This document shows, piece after piece, positions 1-8,467 of a DNA stretch of 64,000 bases (position 1 is its first letter; each line of letters starts with the position of its first letter). The stretch covers positions 310,001 to 374,000 of the forward strand of contig CANKVU010000001.1 in NCBI GenBank assembly GCA_947487205.1, read 5' to 3'. The position numbers were made by a program, and so were the translations under genes. The notes under the pieces were generated by a model that was given only the letters and a program-made list of their open reading frames with translations, was not told the DNA's origin and did not search any database. The DNA is from an uncultured Paracoccaceae bacterium (GTDB lineage Bacteria; Pseudomonadota; Alphaproteobacteria; Rhodobacterales; Rhodobacteraceae).

Positions 1-441
1 GAGATACAATGCGTGAGTTCCGAGCGGATTTTCCGGCCCCGGGCCGATGAAGTCGGGCCATTCGGGATTGCGCGCCTTCATCTCGGGCGTGGGCGCCCAG
101 CTTGGCCCCTCGACCTTGCGAATCACCTCGGTGCGGCCGCGGCGGGTCAATTCGTCGGTCTGCGGCACGGAGGTCGGATAGAGCTTGTAGAGGCTCTCGT
201 CCTCGCCCCAGAAATGCAGGGCGCGGGACTGGATGTCGCACAGGACCGCGCCGCCGGCCAGAGTGTCGAAATGCGGCCGCCAGTCGCGCGTGCGGAAGCT
301 CGACGCGTTGCGCCGCGTTTCCTGAGAAAGGGGCGCCGTGAACTCGGTCGATCCGCTCTGCTGCGCGATCGCCGGCGCGGCCAGGGCGGTCGCGGCCCCC
401 GCGACGAACAGGCGGCGGGACAGGCGGAAGGGAGGGGTCAT
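1..441 (-). CDS. L,D-transpeptidase (YkuD family), Tat-exported, partial at window edge
   Basis: Open frame of 147 codons running off the left edge, so the C-terminal part is missing. The N-terminus has a twin-arginine style export signal (RLSRRLF, then a short Ala-rich hydrophobic stretch ending AIAQ). Later the chain shows WAPTPEM, NPEWP and GPENPLGTHALYL near residues 120-147, which is the substrate-pocket region of YkuD/ErfK L,D-transpeptidases just before the catalytic HGT and SxGC motifs. Such enzymes make 3-3 peptidoglycan crosslinks or attach proteins to the wall in the periplasm. The start is the ATG that gives a complete signal. It is divergent from the CAP lipoprotein gene, sharing a 157-bp upstream region. 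The catalytic Cys lies outside the window. Confidence 0.85.
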   Translation of the reverse strand, partial: MTPPFRLSRRLFVAGAATALAAPAIAQQSGSTEFTAPLSQETRRNASSFRTRDWRPHFDTLAGGAVLCDIQSRALHFWGEDESLYKLYPTSVPQTDELTRRGRTEVIRKVEGPSWAPTPEMKARNPEWPDFIGPGPENPLGTHALYL

Positions 442-598
442 GCTCAGCCTCTGGTCGGTGTTTTCCGCAAGGTTACGCGGTCGTGATCGGCACGGCAAAT
501 CACGCGGGCGTGCGGGCGTCGATTGAACGGCGGCGCGCGACAGGCTACTGCGCCGGGGAGCGTCCCGTGCCAGCGGACCGAACCGGAGGAAACTGCCC

Positions 599-1165
599 AT
601 GCCGCGGCCTGCCGTGCTCATCGCCCTTCTGCTCCTCTCGGCCTGCGCCTACGGGCCGCCGCCCGCCATCGGCCCCGCGGGCGGTCCGGGGCCGCGCGCC
701 TACGCGATCACGCCGCAGATGGAGGACGAGATCCAGCTTCGCTTCGCCGACGGGATGAACGCGATCCGGCGATCGGCCGGCGCCGCGCCCGTCCGGCTCG
801 ATGCGGAACTGACGGCCGCCGCCGCCACCCATGCGCGCGACATGAGCGTGCAGAACCGGCCCTGGCATTTCGGCTCCGACGGGTCGTCGCCGCTGGAGCG
901 GGTGCGGCGCGCGGGCTATTCCGGCCGGCTTCTGGGGGAGAACATCTCGGAGACCTACGAGACGGAACTGGAGACGCTGGCGGCCTGGATGCAATCGCCG
1001 GGCACGCGGGACGTGATCACCGACGCGGCCGCGCGGGACCTGGGTTTCGCCTGGTTCCAGGAGCCGGGCGGCAAGATCTGGTGGACCATGGTCACCGGCA
1101 CCCGGTCGCAGGCCGCCATCGCGGCGCAATCGAGCCCCCAGGTCCTGCCGCCGATGGGCCGCTAG
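599..1165 (+). CDS. CAP/SCP-domain lipoprotein
   Basis: 188 residues. A short hydrophobic signal ends in a lipobox (LLLLSAC, Cys16), predicting a lipid-anchored periplasmic or outer-membrane protein. Residues about 40-185 match the CAP (SCP/PR1-like) domain: MNAIRRSAG, then AAATHARDMS, WHFGSDGSSPLERVRRAGY, GENISE and the closing W-x-M-V-T-G-T strand. These resemble the His/Glu metal-site positions of the family (H of ATHARDM, E of GENI). The ATG follows an AACCGGAGGAAAC ribosome site. It sits between two L,D-transpeptidase genes, suggesting an envelope role, but the function of bacterial CAP proteins is mostly unknown. Its stop codon overlaps that of the convergent gene in a shared CTAG. Confidence 0.85.
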   Translation: MPRPAVLIALLLLSACAYGPPPAIGPAGGPGPRAYAITPQMEDEIQLRFADGMNAIRRSAGAAPVRLDAELTAAAATHARDMSVQNRPWHFGSDGSSPLERVRRAGYSGRLLGENISETYETELETLAAWMQSPGTRDVITDAAARDLGFAWFQEPGGKIWWTMVTGTRSQAAIAAQSSPQVLPPMGR

Positions 1166-1662
1166 GGATAGATGCTGATCGGCGTGCCGTCGCGCACCAT
1201 CGCGTAGATCTGCTCCATCTCTGCGTCGCTGACGGCGATGCAGCCCGCCGTCCAGTCCCGTGGGGACCCCTTGAGATAGGTCGGACCGCGGCCGTGGATG
1301 AAGATGTCGCCCCCCGGCGGACGGCCGATGCCGCGCGCGACCTCCACGTCCCGGACGTTGGGATAGGAGATCCCGACCGAGAGGTGGTAGCGGCTGTCGG
1401 GATTGCGCTTGTCGATCCAGTAATGACCTTCGGGGGTGCGGCCGTCGCCCTCGAACTGCTTGTGGCCCTCGGGCGAGAAGCCCAGCCCGACGCCGTAGGA
1501 GCGCAGGATCGTGCGGTCGTTGAGCAGGTAGAGTTGGCGCGCGCTCTTGTCGATGACGACGCGCGTCACCTCGGGGCCGTCGTATTGCCGGAACTTGGAG
1601 GATCCGCAGGCCGACAGCGCGGCCAGCACGAATCCAAGGAGGATCGTTCTGAAGATGGTCAT
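1162..1662 (-). CDS. L,D-transpeptidase family lipoprotein
   Basis: 166 residues. The signal ends in a lipobox (VLAALSAC), so it is probably lipid-anchored. The mature part is a compact YkuD domain: VVIDKSARQLYLL (first strand), a GDGRTPEGHYWI loop, DIFIHGRG (the HG motif) and DWTAGCIAVSDAEM with the catalytic Cys in S/T-x-G-C. All expected catalytic elements are present. It probably crosslinks peptidoglycan or acts on a related periplasmic substrate. It is the second YkuD protein within 1.7 kb; the two are not close copies (the other is Tat-exported, this one a lipoprotein). An AAGGAGGATCG ribosome site begins about 25 nt before the ATG, and there is no closer one. Confidence 0.9.
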   Translation of the reverse strand: MTIFRTILLGFVLAALSACGSSKFRQYDGPEVTRVVIDKSARQLYLLNDRTILRSYGVGLGFSPEGHKQFEGDGRTPEGHYWIDKRNPDSRYHLSVGISYPNVRDVEVARGIGRPPGGDIFIHGRGPTYLKGSPRDWTAGCIAVSDAEMEQIYAMVRDGTPISIYP

Positions 1663-1759
1663 GAATCTGCTCGCTGCCTCGCGGGGGTTTTCCCCCGTCT
1701 ATCGGCCTCTGAATACCCAAGAAACCCGGTATCCTGCCGTCACGAAGTCGTGAGAAAAA

Positions 1760-2971
1760 CTAACGCCGGGTGAAGGCCGCGGCGAGTTCCACGTGGTTCG
1801 ACCACCGGAACTGGTCCACGACCCGGATCCAGTCGATCCCGAACCCCGCCTCGCAGAGGATCGCCGCGTCGCGGGCGAAGGTCACGGGATTGCACGACAC
1901 CGCCGCGACGACATCCACCTGCGCGCCGGCGATCTGACGCATCTGCGCCTCGGCGCCGGCACGGGGCGGATCGACCACGACCGCGTCGAACCGCGCCAGT
2001 TCGGGAACCGAGAGCGGATCGGAGAAGAGATCCCGCCGCGCGGTGGTGAGGGGGCGGTGGCCCTTGCCCTGTCGCCACGCGGCCTCGATCGCGTCGAGCA
2101 TCTCCGCGTCGCCCTCCACCGCGTGGATGTCGGCGCGGCGGGACATCGGCAGCGCGAAGGTTCCGCAACCGGCGAAGAGGTCGGCCACGGACCGCGCCTC
2201 TCCGACCGCGCGGCTGACGCAGGCGATGAGCGCCTGCTCGCCCTGCCGCGTCGCCTGCAGGAAGGCACCGGGGGGCGGCACGACCCCCACCCCCGCGACG
2301 GACTGGCGCGGCGCGCGGGCCTGGAGGACCGGCTCGCCGTCGAGGGTCAGGCGGGCGATGCCGCCCTCGGCGGCGATGGCGGCGAGCTCGTCGCGCACAC
2401 CGCGCCCCTCGCGTCCGCCGGTGATCGCCACGTCGAGCCCCGCCGGCGCGTGGATCACGGCGAATGTCAGCTCGCCCTTGCGGGTGGCGGCCGCCTCGGT
2501 CATCCGCGCCAGGAGCGGCAGCGCCGCCTCGATCTCGGGGACGAGGACGCGGCAGCCGGCGATGTCGGTGAGCGCCTCGGACCGGCGGCCGTGGAAGCCC
2601 ACGATCGCGCCGCCCTTGCGCCGCCGCCCCGCCAGCACCGCCCGCCGCCGCGACCGCGCGGGCGAGGTCGCGATGCCCCGGATCGGCGCCTCGAGCCCGC
2701 GGGCGGCCAGGGCGTGGCGCACCACGTCCACCTTCCACCGCCCGACGAAGGGATCGGCGGCGTGCATCACCACGCAGCCGCCACAGGCCGCGTAATTGGG
2801 GCAATCGGGTACCACCCGGTCGGGCGAGTGGGTCAGGATGCGCGGCTCGGCGATCCGGCCCGCGACCGGCTCGCCCTCCACCTCCTCGCCGGGCAGGGCA
2901 CCGGCGACGAAGATCGGCCCGTCGGCGATGCCGTCGCCCAGATGGCCCAGACGGTCGATCGTCAGCCGCAT
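1760..2971 (-). CDS. 23S rRNA/tRNA uracil-C5 methyltransferase, TrmA/RlmD family
   Basis: 403 residues, typical for the RumA/TrmA family. It has an N-terminal TRAM-like region (RLTIDRLGHLGDGIAD), an iron-sulphur Cys set (DCPNYAACGGC) as in RlmC/RlmD, a SAM-binding motif (VADLFAGCGTFALPM), VVVDPPRAGA (motif IV) and the catalytic VSCNP with the nucleophilic Cys. It should transfer a methyl group from SAM to C5 of a uridine in RNA; whether the target is 23S U1939, U747 or another site cannot be told from sequence. Its start codon directly abuts the stop of the upstream ABC exporter gene, so it is probably the last gene of that operon. Confidence 0.9.
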   Translation of the reverse strand: MRLTIDRLGHLGDGIADGPIFVAGALPGEEVEGEPVAGRIAEPRILTHSPDRVVPDCPNYAACGGCVVMHAADPFVGRWKVDVVRHALAARGLEAPIRGIATSPARSRRRAVLAGRRRKGGAIVGFHGRRSEALTDIAGCRVLVPEIEAALPLLARMTEAAATRKGELTFAVIHAPAGLDVAITGGREGRGVRDELAAIAAEGGIARLTLDGEPVLQARAPRQSVAGVGVVPPPGAFLQATRQGEQALIACVSRAVGEARSVADLFAGCGTFALPMSRRADIHAVEGDAEMLDAIEAAWRQGKGHRPLTTARRDLFSDPLSVPELARFDAVVVDPPRAGAEAQMRQIAGAQVDVVAAVSCNPVTFARDAAILCEAGFGIDWIRVVDQFRWSNHVELAAAFTRR

Positions 2972-4804
2972 CTATTCCGCCGCCTGGCCGTAGGACATGA
3001 AGCCGCCCGATTGCCGCTTCCAGTAGCGGGCATAGATGCCGTCGCGGCGCAACAGGTCGTCATGGGTGCCTTCCTCGGCGATGCGGCCCTCTTCCAGCAC
3101 GATGATGCGGTCCATCTGCGCGATTGTGGAGAGCCGGTGGGCGATGGCAAGGACCGTCTTGCCCTCCATCACCCGGTCGAGCGCCGACTGGATCGACGCC
3201 TCGACCTCGGAATCGAGCGCCGAGGTCGCCTCGTCCAGCACCAGGATCGGGGCGTCCTTGAGGATCGCGCGGGCGAGCGCGATGCGCTGGCGCTGGCCGC
3301 CCGACAGCTTCACGCCGCGCTCGCCCAGATGGGCGTCGTAGCCGCTGCGGCCGCGATGATCCGAAAGCGCCAGGATGAAGTCATGCGCCTCGGCCTGCCG
3401 GGCCGCCGCGACCATCTCGGCGTCCGAGGCGTCGGGCCGGCCATAGAGGATGTTGTCGCGCGCGGAGCGGTTGAACATGGCGGTCTCCTGCGTGACCATC
3501 CCGATGCGGCGGCGCAGGCTGTGCTGGGTGACATCGCGGATATCGGTCCCGGCCACGCTGATGCGCCCCGCCTCCACGTCGTAAAGCCGCAGGAGCAAGG
3601 CCACCATCGTGGACTTGCCCGCCCCGGAGGCGCCCACGACGCCGACCTTCTCGCCCTCGGCCAGGGTCAGGGTCACGTCGCGCAGCCCGCCCGCGTTGCC
3701 GCCATAGGTGAAGGTCACGCCCTCGAAGCGCACGTCGCCGCCCCGGGGCAACGCCGGCGCGCCGTCGCCGTCGGCGAGCTGGTGGGGCGGCGTGAGGGTG
3801 TGCATCCCGTCCTCGACCTCGCCCACATTGGCGTACATCGCCATGAGCGTGAAGCTGACCCACCCCGTCATCTGCGCGATGCGGATCGAGATCGCCCCGG
3901 CGGCGGTGATGTCGCCGGGTGTGGCCAGGCCCCGCGACCAGAGCCACAGCGTGCCGCCGATCAGCAGGACCGGCAGGACCCCGGCCAGCGTCATCAGGGT
4001 GAACCGGAACCCCGCCGACAGCACGCCGTATTCCACCGTCGCCTCGCGGAAGGTGGAGATCGCGTCGAGCGCGGCGCGGTCCTCGTGATCGTCATGGGCG
4101 AAGAGCTTCACCGTCTTGATATTGGTGACGGTGTCCACCACCTGGCCCGAGACCATGGCGCGGCTGGCCGCGCGCGCCTTCGACCGGGCCCTGACGCGGG
4201 GCATGAACCATCGGATCGTCCAGAGATAGATCACGACCCAGACCAGGAGCCCGGCGGCCATCCAGCCGTTGATCGTGGTCAGCAGCAATGCCGAGCCGAT
4301 CAGGGAGGCCAGGGCGAAGCAGACCACGTTGATGAATTCCGTCGCCACGTCGGTGATCGCGCGGGAGGTCTGCATCTGCTTCTGCGCGATGCGCCCGGCA
4401 AAATCGTCGTCGAAGAACGTGACCGCCTGCCCCAGCGTCCAGCGATGCAGGCGCATCAGCACCATCGGGTTCACGTTCGGCGCCACCATGATCGCGTTCG
4501 ACGCCGAGGAGAGGCCGAACATCAGCGGCCGCAGCAGCAGGAAGAACGCCCCCACCGCGACGAGCAGGAGGAGGTTCTCGGCGAAATATCCGCGGATGCC
4601 GTGATCGACGGCCGAATCGACCACCCGTCCCAGGATCACCGCCGTCACCACCTCGGCCGTGCCGGCGATGGCCGACAGAATGCCGGCGGCGGCCATCCAG
4701 CGCCACGATCCCTGCAACGCCCAGAGGAAGAACGCCCCGAGCGTGCGTGGCGGCGGCCCGTCCGCGGGGCGGAAGGCGTCGATCAATCCCGCGATGCGTC
4801 TCAT
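2972..4804 (-). CDS. ABC exporter, fused permease/ATPase (second half-transporter)
   Basis: 610 residues: an N-terminal six-helix exporter domain (about 35-330) and an ATPase domain (about 360-600). The ATPase has Walker A GASGAGKST, the signature LSGGQRQRIALARA, Walker B ILVLDEATSALDSE and the switch His in AIAHRLSTI, so it looks catalytically intact. It overlaps the upstream ABC gene by 4 nt (ATGA), a strong sign that the two make a heterodimeric exporter. The substrate is unknown; the family (MsbA/LmrA-like, multidrug or lipid) does not settle it. Its stop abuts the start of the RNA methyltransferase. Confidence 0.92.
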   Translation of the reverse strand: MRRIAGLIDAFRPADGPPPRTLGAFFLWALQGSWRWMAAAGILSAIAGTAEVVTAVILGRVVDSAVDHGIRGYFAENLLLLVAVGAFFLLLRPLMFGLSSASNAIMVAPNVNPMVLMRLHRWTLGQAVTFFDDDFAGRIAQKQMQTSRAITDVATEFINVVCFALASLIGSALLLTTINGWMAAGLLVWVVIYLWTIRWFMPRVRARSKARAASRAMVSGQVVDTVTNIKTVKLFAHDDHEDRAALDAISTFREATVEYGVLSAGFRFTLMTLAGVLPVLLIGGTLWLWSRGLATPGDITAAGAISIRIAQMTGWVSFTLMAMYANVGEVEDGMHTLTPPHQLADGDGAPALPRGGDVRFEGVTFTYGGNAGGLRDVTLTLAEGEKVGVVGASGAGKSTMVALLLRLYDVEAGRISVAGTDIRDVTQHSLRRRIGMVTQETAMFNRSARDNILYGRPDASDAEMVAAARQAEAHDFILALSDHRGRSGYDAHLGERGVKLSGGQRQRIALARAILKDAPILVLDEATSALDSEVEASIQSALDRVMEGKTVLAIAHRLSTIAQMDRIIVLEEGRIAEEGTHDDLLRRDGIYARYWKRQSGGFMSYGQAAE

Positions 4805-6660
4805 TCCGCAGCCTCCGTTCCAAGATCGCGGCCGAGGTCGAGGAACCCGCCCGATTGGCGGGCCCAGAGCCGCGCATAGAGGCCGCCCCGCGCGATCAGC
4901 GCGTCGTGGGGCCCGTCCTCGACCACGCGGCCCGCATCGAGCACGACGATCCGGTCCATCGCCGCGATGGTGGAGAGGCGATGCGCGATGGCGATCACCG
5001 TCTTGCCCTGCATCACACCGTAGAGGGTGCCCTGGATCGCCTCCTCGACCTCGGAATCAAGCGCCGAGGTCGCCTCGTCCAGCACCAGGATCGGCGCGTC
5101 CTTGAGGATCACGCGGGCCAGCACGATGCGCTGCCGCTGCCCGCCCGAGAGCTTCACGCCCCGCTCGCCCACATGGGCGTCGTAGCCGCGCCGGCCGGCG
5201 GCATCCTCGAGGTCGAGGATAAAGGCGTGCGCCTCGGCCCGCCGGGCGGCCGCCACCATCTCCTCCTCCGAGGCGTCGGGGCGCCCGTAGAGGATGTTGT
5301 CGCGCACCGAACGGTGGAGGAGGGAGGCATCCTGGCCGACCATGCCGATCTCCTGCCGGAGGCTCTGCTGCGTGACGCCGCGGATGTCCTGCCCGTCGAT
5401 CCGGATGCGCCCCGCCTCGGCGTCGTAGAAGCGCAGGAGCAGCTTGACCAAGGTCGACTTGCCCGCCCCCGAGCGGCCGACCAGCCCGACCTTCTCTCCC
5501 GGCGCAACGCGGAGAGAGACGGCGTCGAGCCCGCCCCGCGACCGGCCGTAATGGTGCGACACCGCCTCGAACGCGACGTCGCCGCGGGACAGGCGGAGCG
5601 CGCCCGCCCCGGGCCTGTCGGTGAGGGCGATCGGCTGGGCGATGGTTTCCATGCCTTCGGCGACGATGCCGAGATTGCGGAAGAACGAGCTGACCGCCCA
5701 CATGATCCAGCCGGTCATCCCGTTCAGGCGGATGGCGAGCGCGGTGGCGGTGGCCACCACGCCCACGCTGGCCGCGCCCGCGAACCACAGCCCGATGGCC
5801 CAACCCGTGACGCCCACCATCAGCGCCCCGTTCAGGCCGACGAGCGCGACGTCCATGATGGTGTAGAGCCGCATCTCCCGCTGGAAGGTGGTCCGGGCCC
5901 GCTCGATCGCCTCGCGTCCATATTCGAGTTCCCGGTCGTGATGGGCGAAGAGCTTGACCGAGTGGATGTTGGTGTAGGTGTCCACCACGCGGCCCGTGAC
6001 GAGGCTGCGCGCCTCGGCGGCGGCCTGGCTGGCCGGGCCGATGCGCCGCACCACCCAGCGCACCAGGAGCGCATAGAGCGCCGCCCACAGGATCAGCGGC
6101 ACGGCCAGCCAGGGATTCGCTCCCGACATCAGGATCAACGCCCCCGCGACATAGGCGACCGCGTAGGTCAGCGCGTCGAAGATCTGGAACACCGCCTCGC
6201 CGGCGGCGGGGGGCGCCTGCATGATCCGGTTGGCGATGCGGCCCGCGAAATCGTTCTCGAACCAGCCGACCGATTGCCGCATCACGTGCTTGTGGGCCCG
6301 CCAGCGGAACACGGTGCCGTAATTCGGCATGATCGCGTTGTTGAGGATCAGGACGTTGAGCGCCTGCAGCGCGGGCCTGAGGAAGAGGATCGCCGCGGCG
6401 ACGGCCAGCAATTCCAGCCCGTGCGTGGCCCAGACCGCCTCCCGGTCGGCATCGGACAGAAGGTCCACGACCCGTCCCATGTAGCCCAGGAGCCAGACCT
6501 CCACCGCCGCGACGAGAATCGAGGTGATCGCGGCGGTCGCGAAGACGGCGCGGAACGGCCCCGAATAGGACCGGATGAACGACCACAGCCGGCGCGGCGG
6601 GGCGTCGGCCTCCTCATGCGGGGCATAAGGATCCACCAGATTTTCGAAATACCGGAACAT
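4801..6660 (-). CDS. ABC exporter, fused permease/ATPase (first half-transporter)
   Basis: 619 residues with the same layout as its downstream neighbour: transmembrane domain about 25-340, then an ATPase with Walker A GRSGAGKST, LSGGQRQRIVLARV, ILVLDEATSALDSE and AIAHRLSTI. Start chosen at MFRYFENLVDPY, a common beginning for this Rhodobacterales exporter pair; the frame stays open upstream only as antisense noise. Both ATPase sites look canonical, so this is not the degenerate-site type of heterodimer. A 77-nt gap separates it from the CCA-adding enzyme gene upstream. The protein is in the inner membrane. Confidence 0.92.
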   Translation of the reverse strand: MFRYFENLVDPYAPHEEADAPPRRLWSFIRSYSGPFRAVFATAAITSILVAAVEVWLLGYMGRVVDLLSDADREAVWATHGLELLAVAAAILFLRPALQALNVLILNNAIMPNYGTVFRWRAHKHVMRQSVGWFENDFAGRIANRIMQAPPAAGEAVFQIFDALTYAVAYVAGALILMSGANPWLAVPLILWAALYALLVRWVVRRIGPASQAAAEARSLVTGRVVDTYTNIHSVKLFAHHDRELEYGREAIERARTTFQREMRLYTIMDVALVGLNGALMVGVTGWAIGLWFAGAASVGVVATATALAIRLNGMTGWIMWAVSSFFRNLGIVAEGMETIAQPIALTDRPGAGALRLSRGDVAFEAVSHHYGRSRGGLDAVSLRVAPGEKVGLVGRSGAGKSTLVKLLLRFYDAEAGRIRIDGQDIRGVTQQSLRQEIGMVGQDASLLHRSVRDNILYGRPDASEEEMVAAARRAEAHAFILDLEDAAGRRGYDAHVGERGVKLSGGQRQRIVLARVILKDAPILVLDEATSALDSEVEEAIQGTLYGVMQGKTVIAIAHRLSTIAAMDRIVVLDAGRVVEDGPHDALIARGGLYARLWARQSGGFLDLGRDLGTEAAE

Positions 6661-6737
6661 GCGGGCCTTTCGGGCGTCGCTGCCGAAGATAAGCCATGCC
6701 GGCCCGAATGGAACCACCCGCTCGCGGTGACGCGATC

Positions 6738-7886
6738 TCAGCCCAGGAGGTCGTCGCGCGTCAGGGTGAAGCCCGAGGCGATCCAGTCGCGTTCCAGTTC
6801 CCGCAGCCGCCGTCCGATCGCGGCGCCCCGGTGGCGCGGCGCCAGATCGGCCCCGCGCACGGGAAAGACGGCCCGCGCCCCCCGGTCGAGTTGCGATTGC
6901 AGGTCGGCGGGGAGCGGGGCGGAGAAGGCGGCGGCGCGCAGCAGCTCGACCTCCCGCGCGGTCTCGAGCCCGAGCCGCCAGGCGTTCTCCGCCGCGCCGG
7001 CCTCGCTGCGGGTCGCCTCGCGCAGGGTGGCGAGGCGGCGGGCCGTCCGGCGCGACAGCCGCAGCCGCCCCGCGACCTCCTCGCCGCCGAGGCAGGCCAG
7101 GCGCCGCACGGCATCGGGCGCCAGTGAAAGGACCCCCTCCAGATGGACGAGCGGGGCCAGGGCCGCGGCGTCCGCGCCCGGCAGGATCCGCGCCAGGATC
7201 CCCGCCCCGGCCATGGAAGATGCGGAGGGGGCGGGATCGGGCGCCGCGAGAAGCTTCAGCATTTCGCGCCCGACCCGCTCGGACGAGAGCCGCTCCAGCC
7301 CCTCGGCGCCCTCGGCGCAGGCGGCGAGCGCCTCGGCGTCGATGCCGCCCTCGGGGTCGCCGTACCAGGCGTGGAACCTGAAATAGCGCAGGATCCGCAG
7401 GTAATCCTCGGCGATGCGCGCGGCCGCCCGGCCCACGAAGCGGACCCGGCGCGCCTCCAGGTCCGACCAGCCGCCCAGCGGGTCGACCACCTGTCCGTCG
7501 GCCTCGGCATAGAGGGCGTTCATCGTGAAGTCGCGCCGGGCCGCGTCCTCGGCCACGTCGGTCGCGAAGGCGACGACGGCGTGCCGCCCGTCCGTTTCCA
7601 CGTCGCGGCGGAAGGTCGTGACCTCGAGCGGGCGGTGATCGGCGACGACGGTCAGGGTGCCGTGCGCGATGCCCGTCGGCACGGTCCGAAGGCCGGCCCG
7701 CGCGGCGATGTCCGCCACCCGGTCCGGGACCGCGTCGGTCGCGATGTCGATGTCGTCCACGGGCGCGCCCAGCGCGGCGTTCCGCACGCAACCGCCCACG
7801 AAGAGCGCGCGATGCCCGGCCGCCGTCAGCGCCGCCATCAGCCGCTGCGCGCCCGGATCGTGCCGCCACGGGCCGTCGACCCTCAT
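6738..7886 (-). CDS. cca: CCA tRNA nucleotidyltransferase (bacterial class II)
   Basis: 382 residues. The N-terminal nucleotidyltransferase domain has GGCVRNAALG, the paired metal-binding carboxylates DDIDIATDA and the RRDFTMNAL motif. EDYLRILRYFRFH marks the RNA-binding helical region. The enzyme adds or repairs the CCA end of tRNAs (or may be only a poly(A) polymerase-like relative; the two are hard to separate by eye). Start set at the ATG giving MRVDGPWRHD, which overlaps the TGA of the upstream Nudix gene (ATGA). This Nudix-CCA pairing is common in Rhodobacterales. The C-terminal third is Arg/Ala-rich and less conserved, as usual. Confidence 0.92.
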   Translation of the reverse strand: MRVDGPWRHDPGAQRLMAALTAAGHRALFVGGCVRNAALGAPVDDIDIATDAVPDRVADIAARAGLRTVPTGIAHGTLTVVADHRPLEVTTFRRDVETDGRHAVVAFATDVAEDAARRDFTMNALYAEADGQVVDPLGGWSDLEARRVRFVGRAAARIAEDYLRILRYFRFHAWYGDPEGGIDAEALAACAEGAEGLERLSSERVGREMLKLLAAPDPAPSASSMAGAGILARILPGADAAALAPLVHLEGVLSLAPDAVRRLACLGGEEVAGRLRLSRRTARRLATLREATRSEAGAAENAWRLGLETAREVELLRAAAFSAPLPADLQSQLDRGARAVFPVRGADLAPRHRGAAIGRRLRELERDWIASGFTLTRDDLLG

Positions 7887-8467
7887 GCCAGTCCCTCCGC
7901 CAGCGCCCGCAGGATCCGGGCGGTCGCGCCCCAGATGTAATAGGGCCCCCAGGGGACGACATAGTACCGGCGCACCGTGCCGCGCCACGGGCGCGCCTCG
8001 ACCCGGTAGCGGGACGGATCGGCCAGATGCGCGAGGGGCACCTCGAAGATCTCGGCCACCTCGCCGGCCTCGGGGCGCAGGTCGACATCGCCGCGCACCA
8101 GCCCCAGCACGGGCACCATCCGGAAGCCGGTCACCGTCTCGTGGCCCGGCAGCTCGCCCAGCACGTCGACCGCGCCGGGCGGCAGGGCCGTCTCCTCCCA
8201 GGCCTCGCGCAGGGCGGCGGCGGTGGCATCGGTGTCGCGGGGCTCGATCTTGCCCCCCGGGAAGGCGATCTGGCCGGGATGCTGGCTGAGCGCCGAGGAC
8301 CGCTTCGTCAGGATCACGCGGCCGGTTTCGCGCACCCCCACGAGGACCCCGGCGCCGCGCAGGGACCGGGGGCCCGACCCGGCCGCGGCGGCGTTCAGGT
8401 CGAAATCGGAGGTGCGGCCGGCCATCCGCGCGCGGGCGCGGACCAGCCGGTCGCGCAGATCACTCAC
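7883..8467 (-). CDS. Nudix hydrolase, CoA pyrophosphatase type (NudL-like)
   Basis: 194 residues. Contains the Nudix box (GGKIEPRDTDATAAALREAW followed by EET) preceded by LTKRSSALSQHPGQIAFPGG, the extra UPF0035 motif that separates CoA diphosphatases from other Nudix enzymes. It would cleave CoA or its derivatives to phosphopantetheine and 3',5'-ADP. The start overlaps the end of hslO by 8 nt and its stop overlaps the cca start, so the three are almost certainly co-transcribed. Length and motif order are normal. Substrate choice within the family is inferred only from the UPF0035 signature. Confidence 0.9.
   Translation of the reverse strand: MSDLRDRLVRARARMAGRTSDFDLNAAAAGSGPRSLRGAGVLVGVRETGRVILTKRSSALSQHPGQIAFPGGKIEPRDTDATAAALREAWEETALPPGAVDVLGELPGHETVTGFRMVPVLGLVRGDVDLRPEAGEVAEIFEVPLAHLADPSRYRVEARPWRGTVRRYYVVPWGPYYIWGATARILRALAEGLA

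Noticed and set aside
4801-8088. A single very long minus-strand frame running from before cca through the first ABC exporter gene
   Set aside because: Its upstream half is a shadow of the CCA enzyme and Nudix genes; the exporter's real start is the ATG at 6660.
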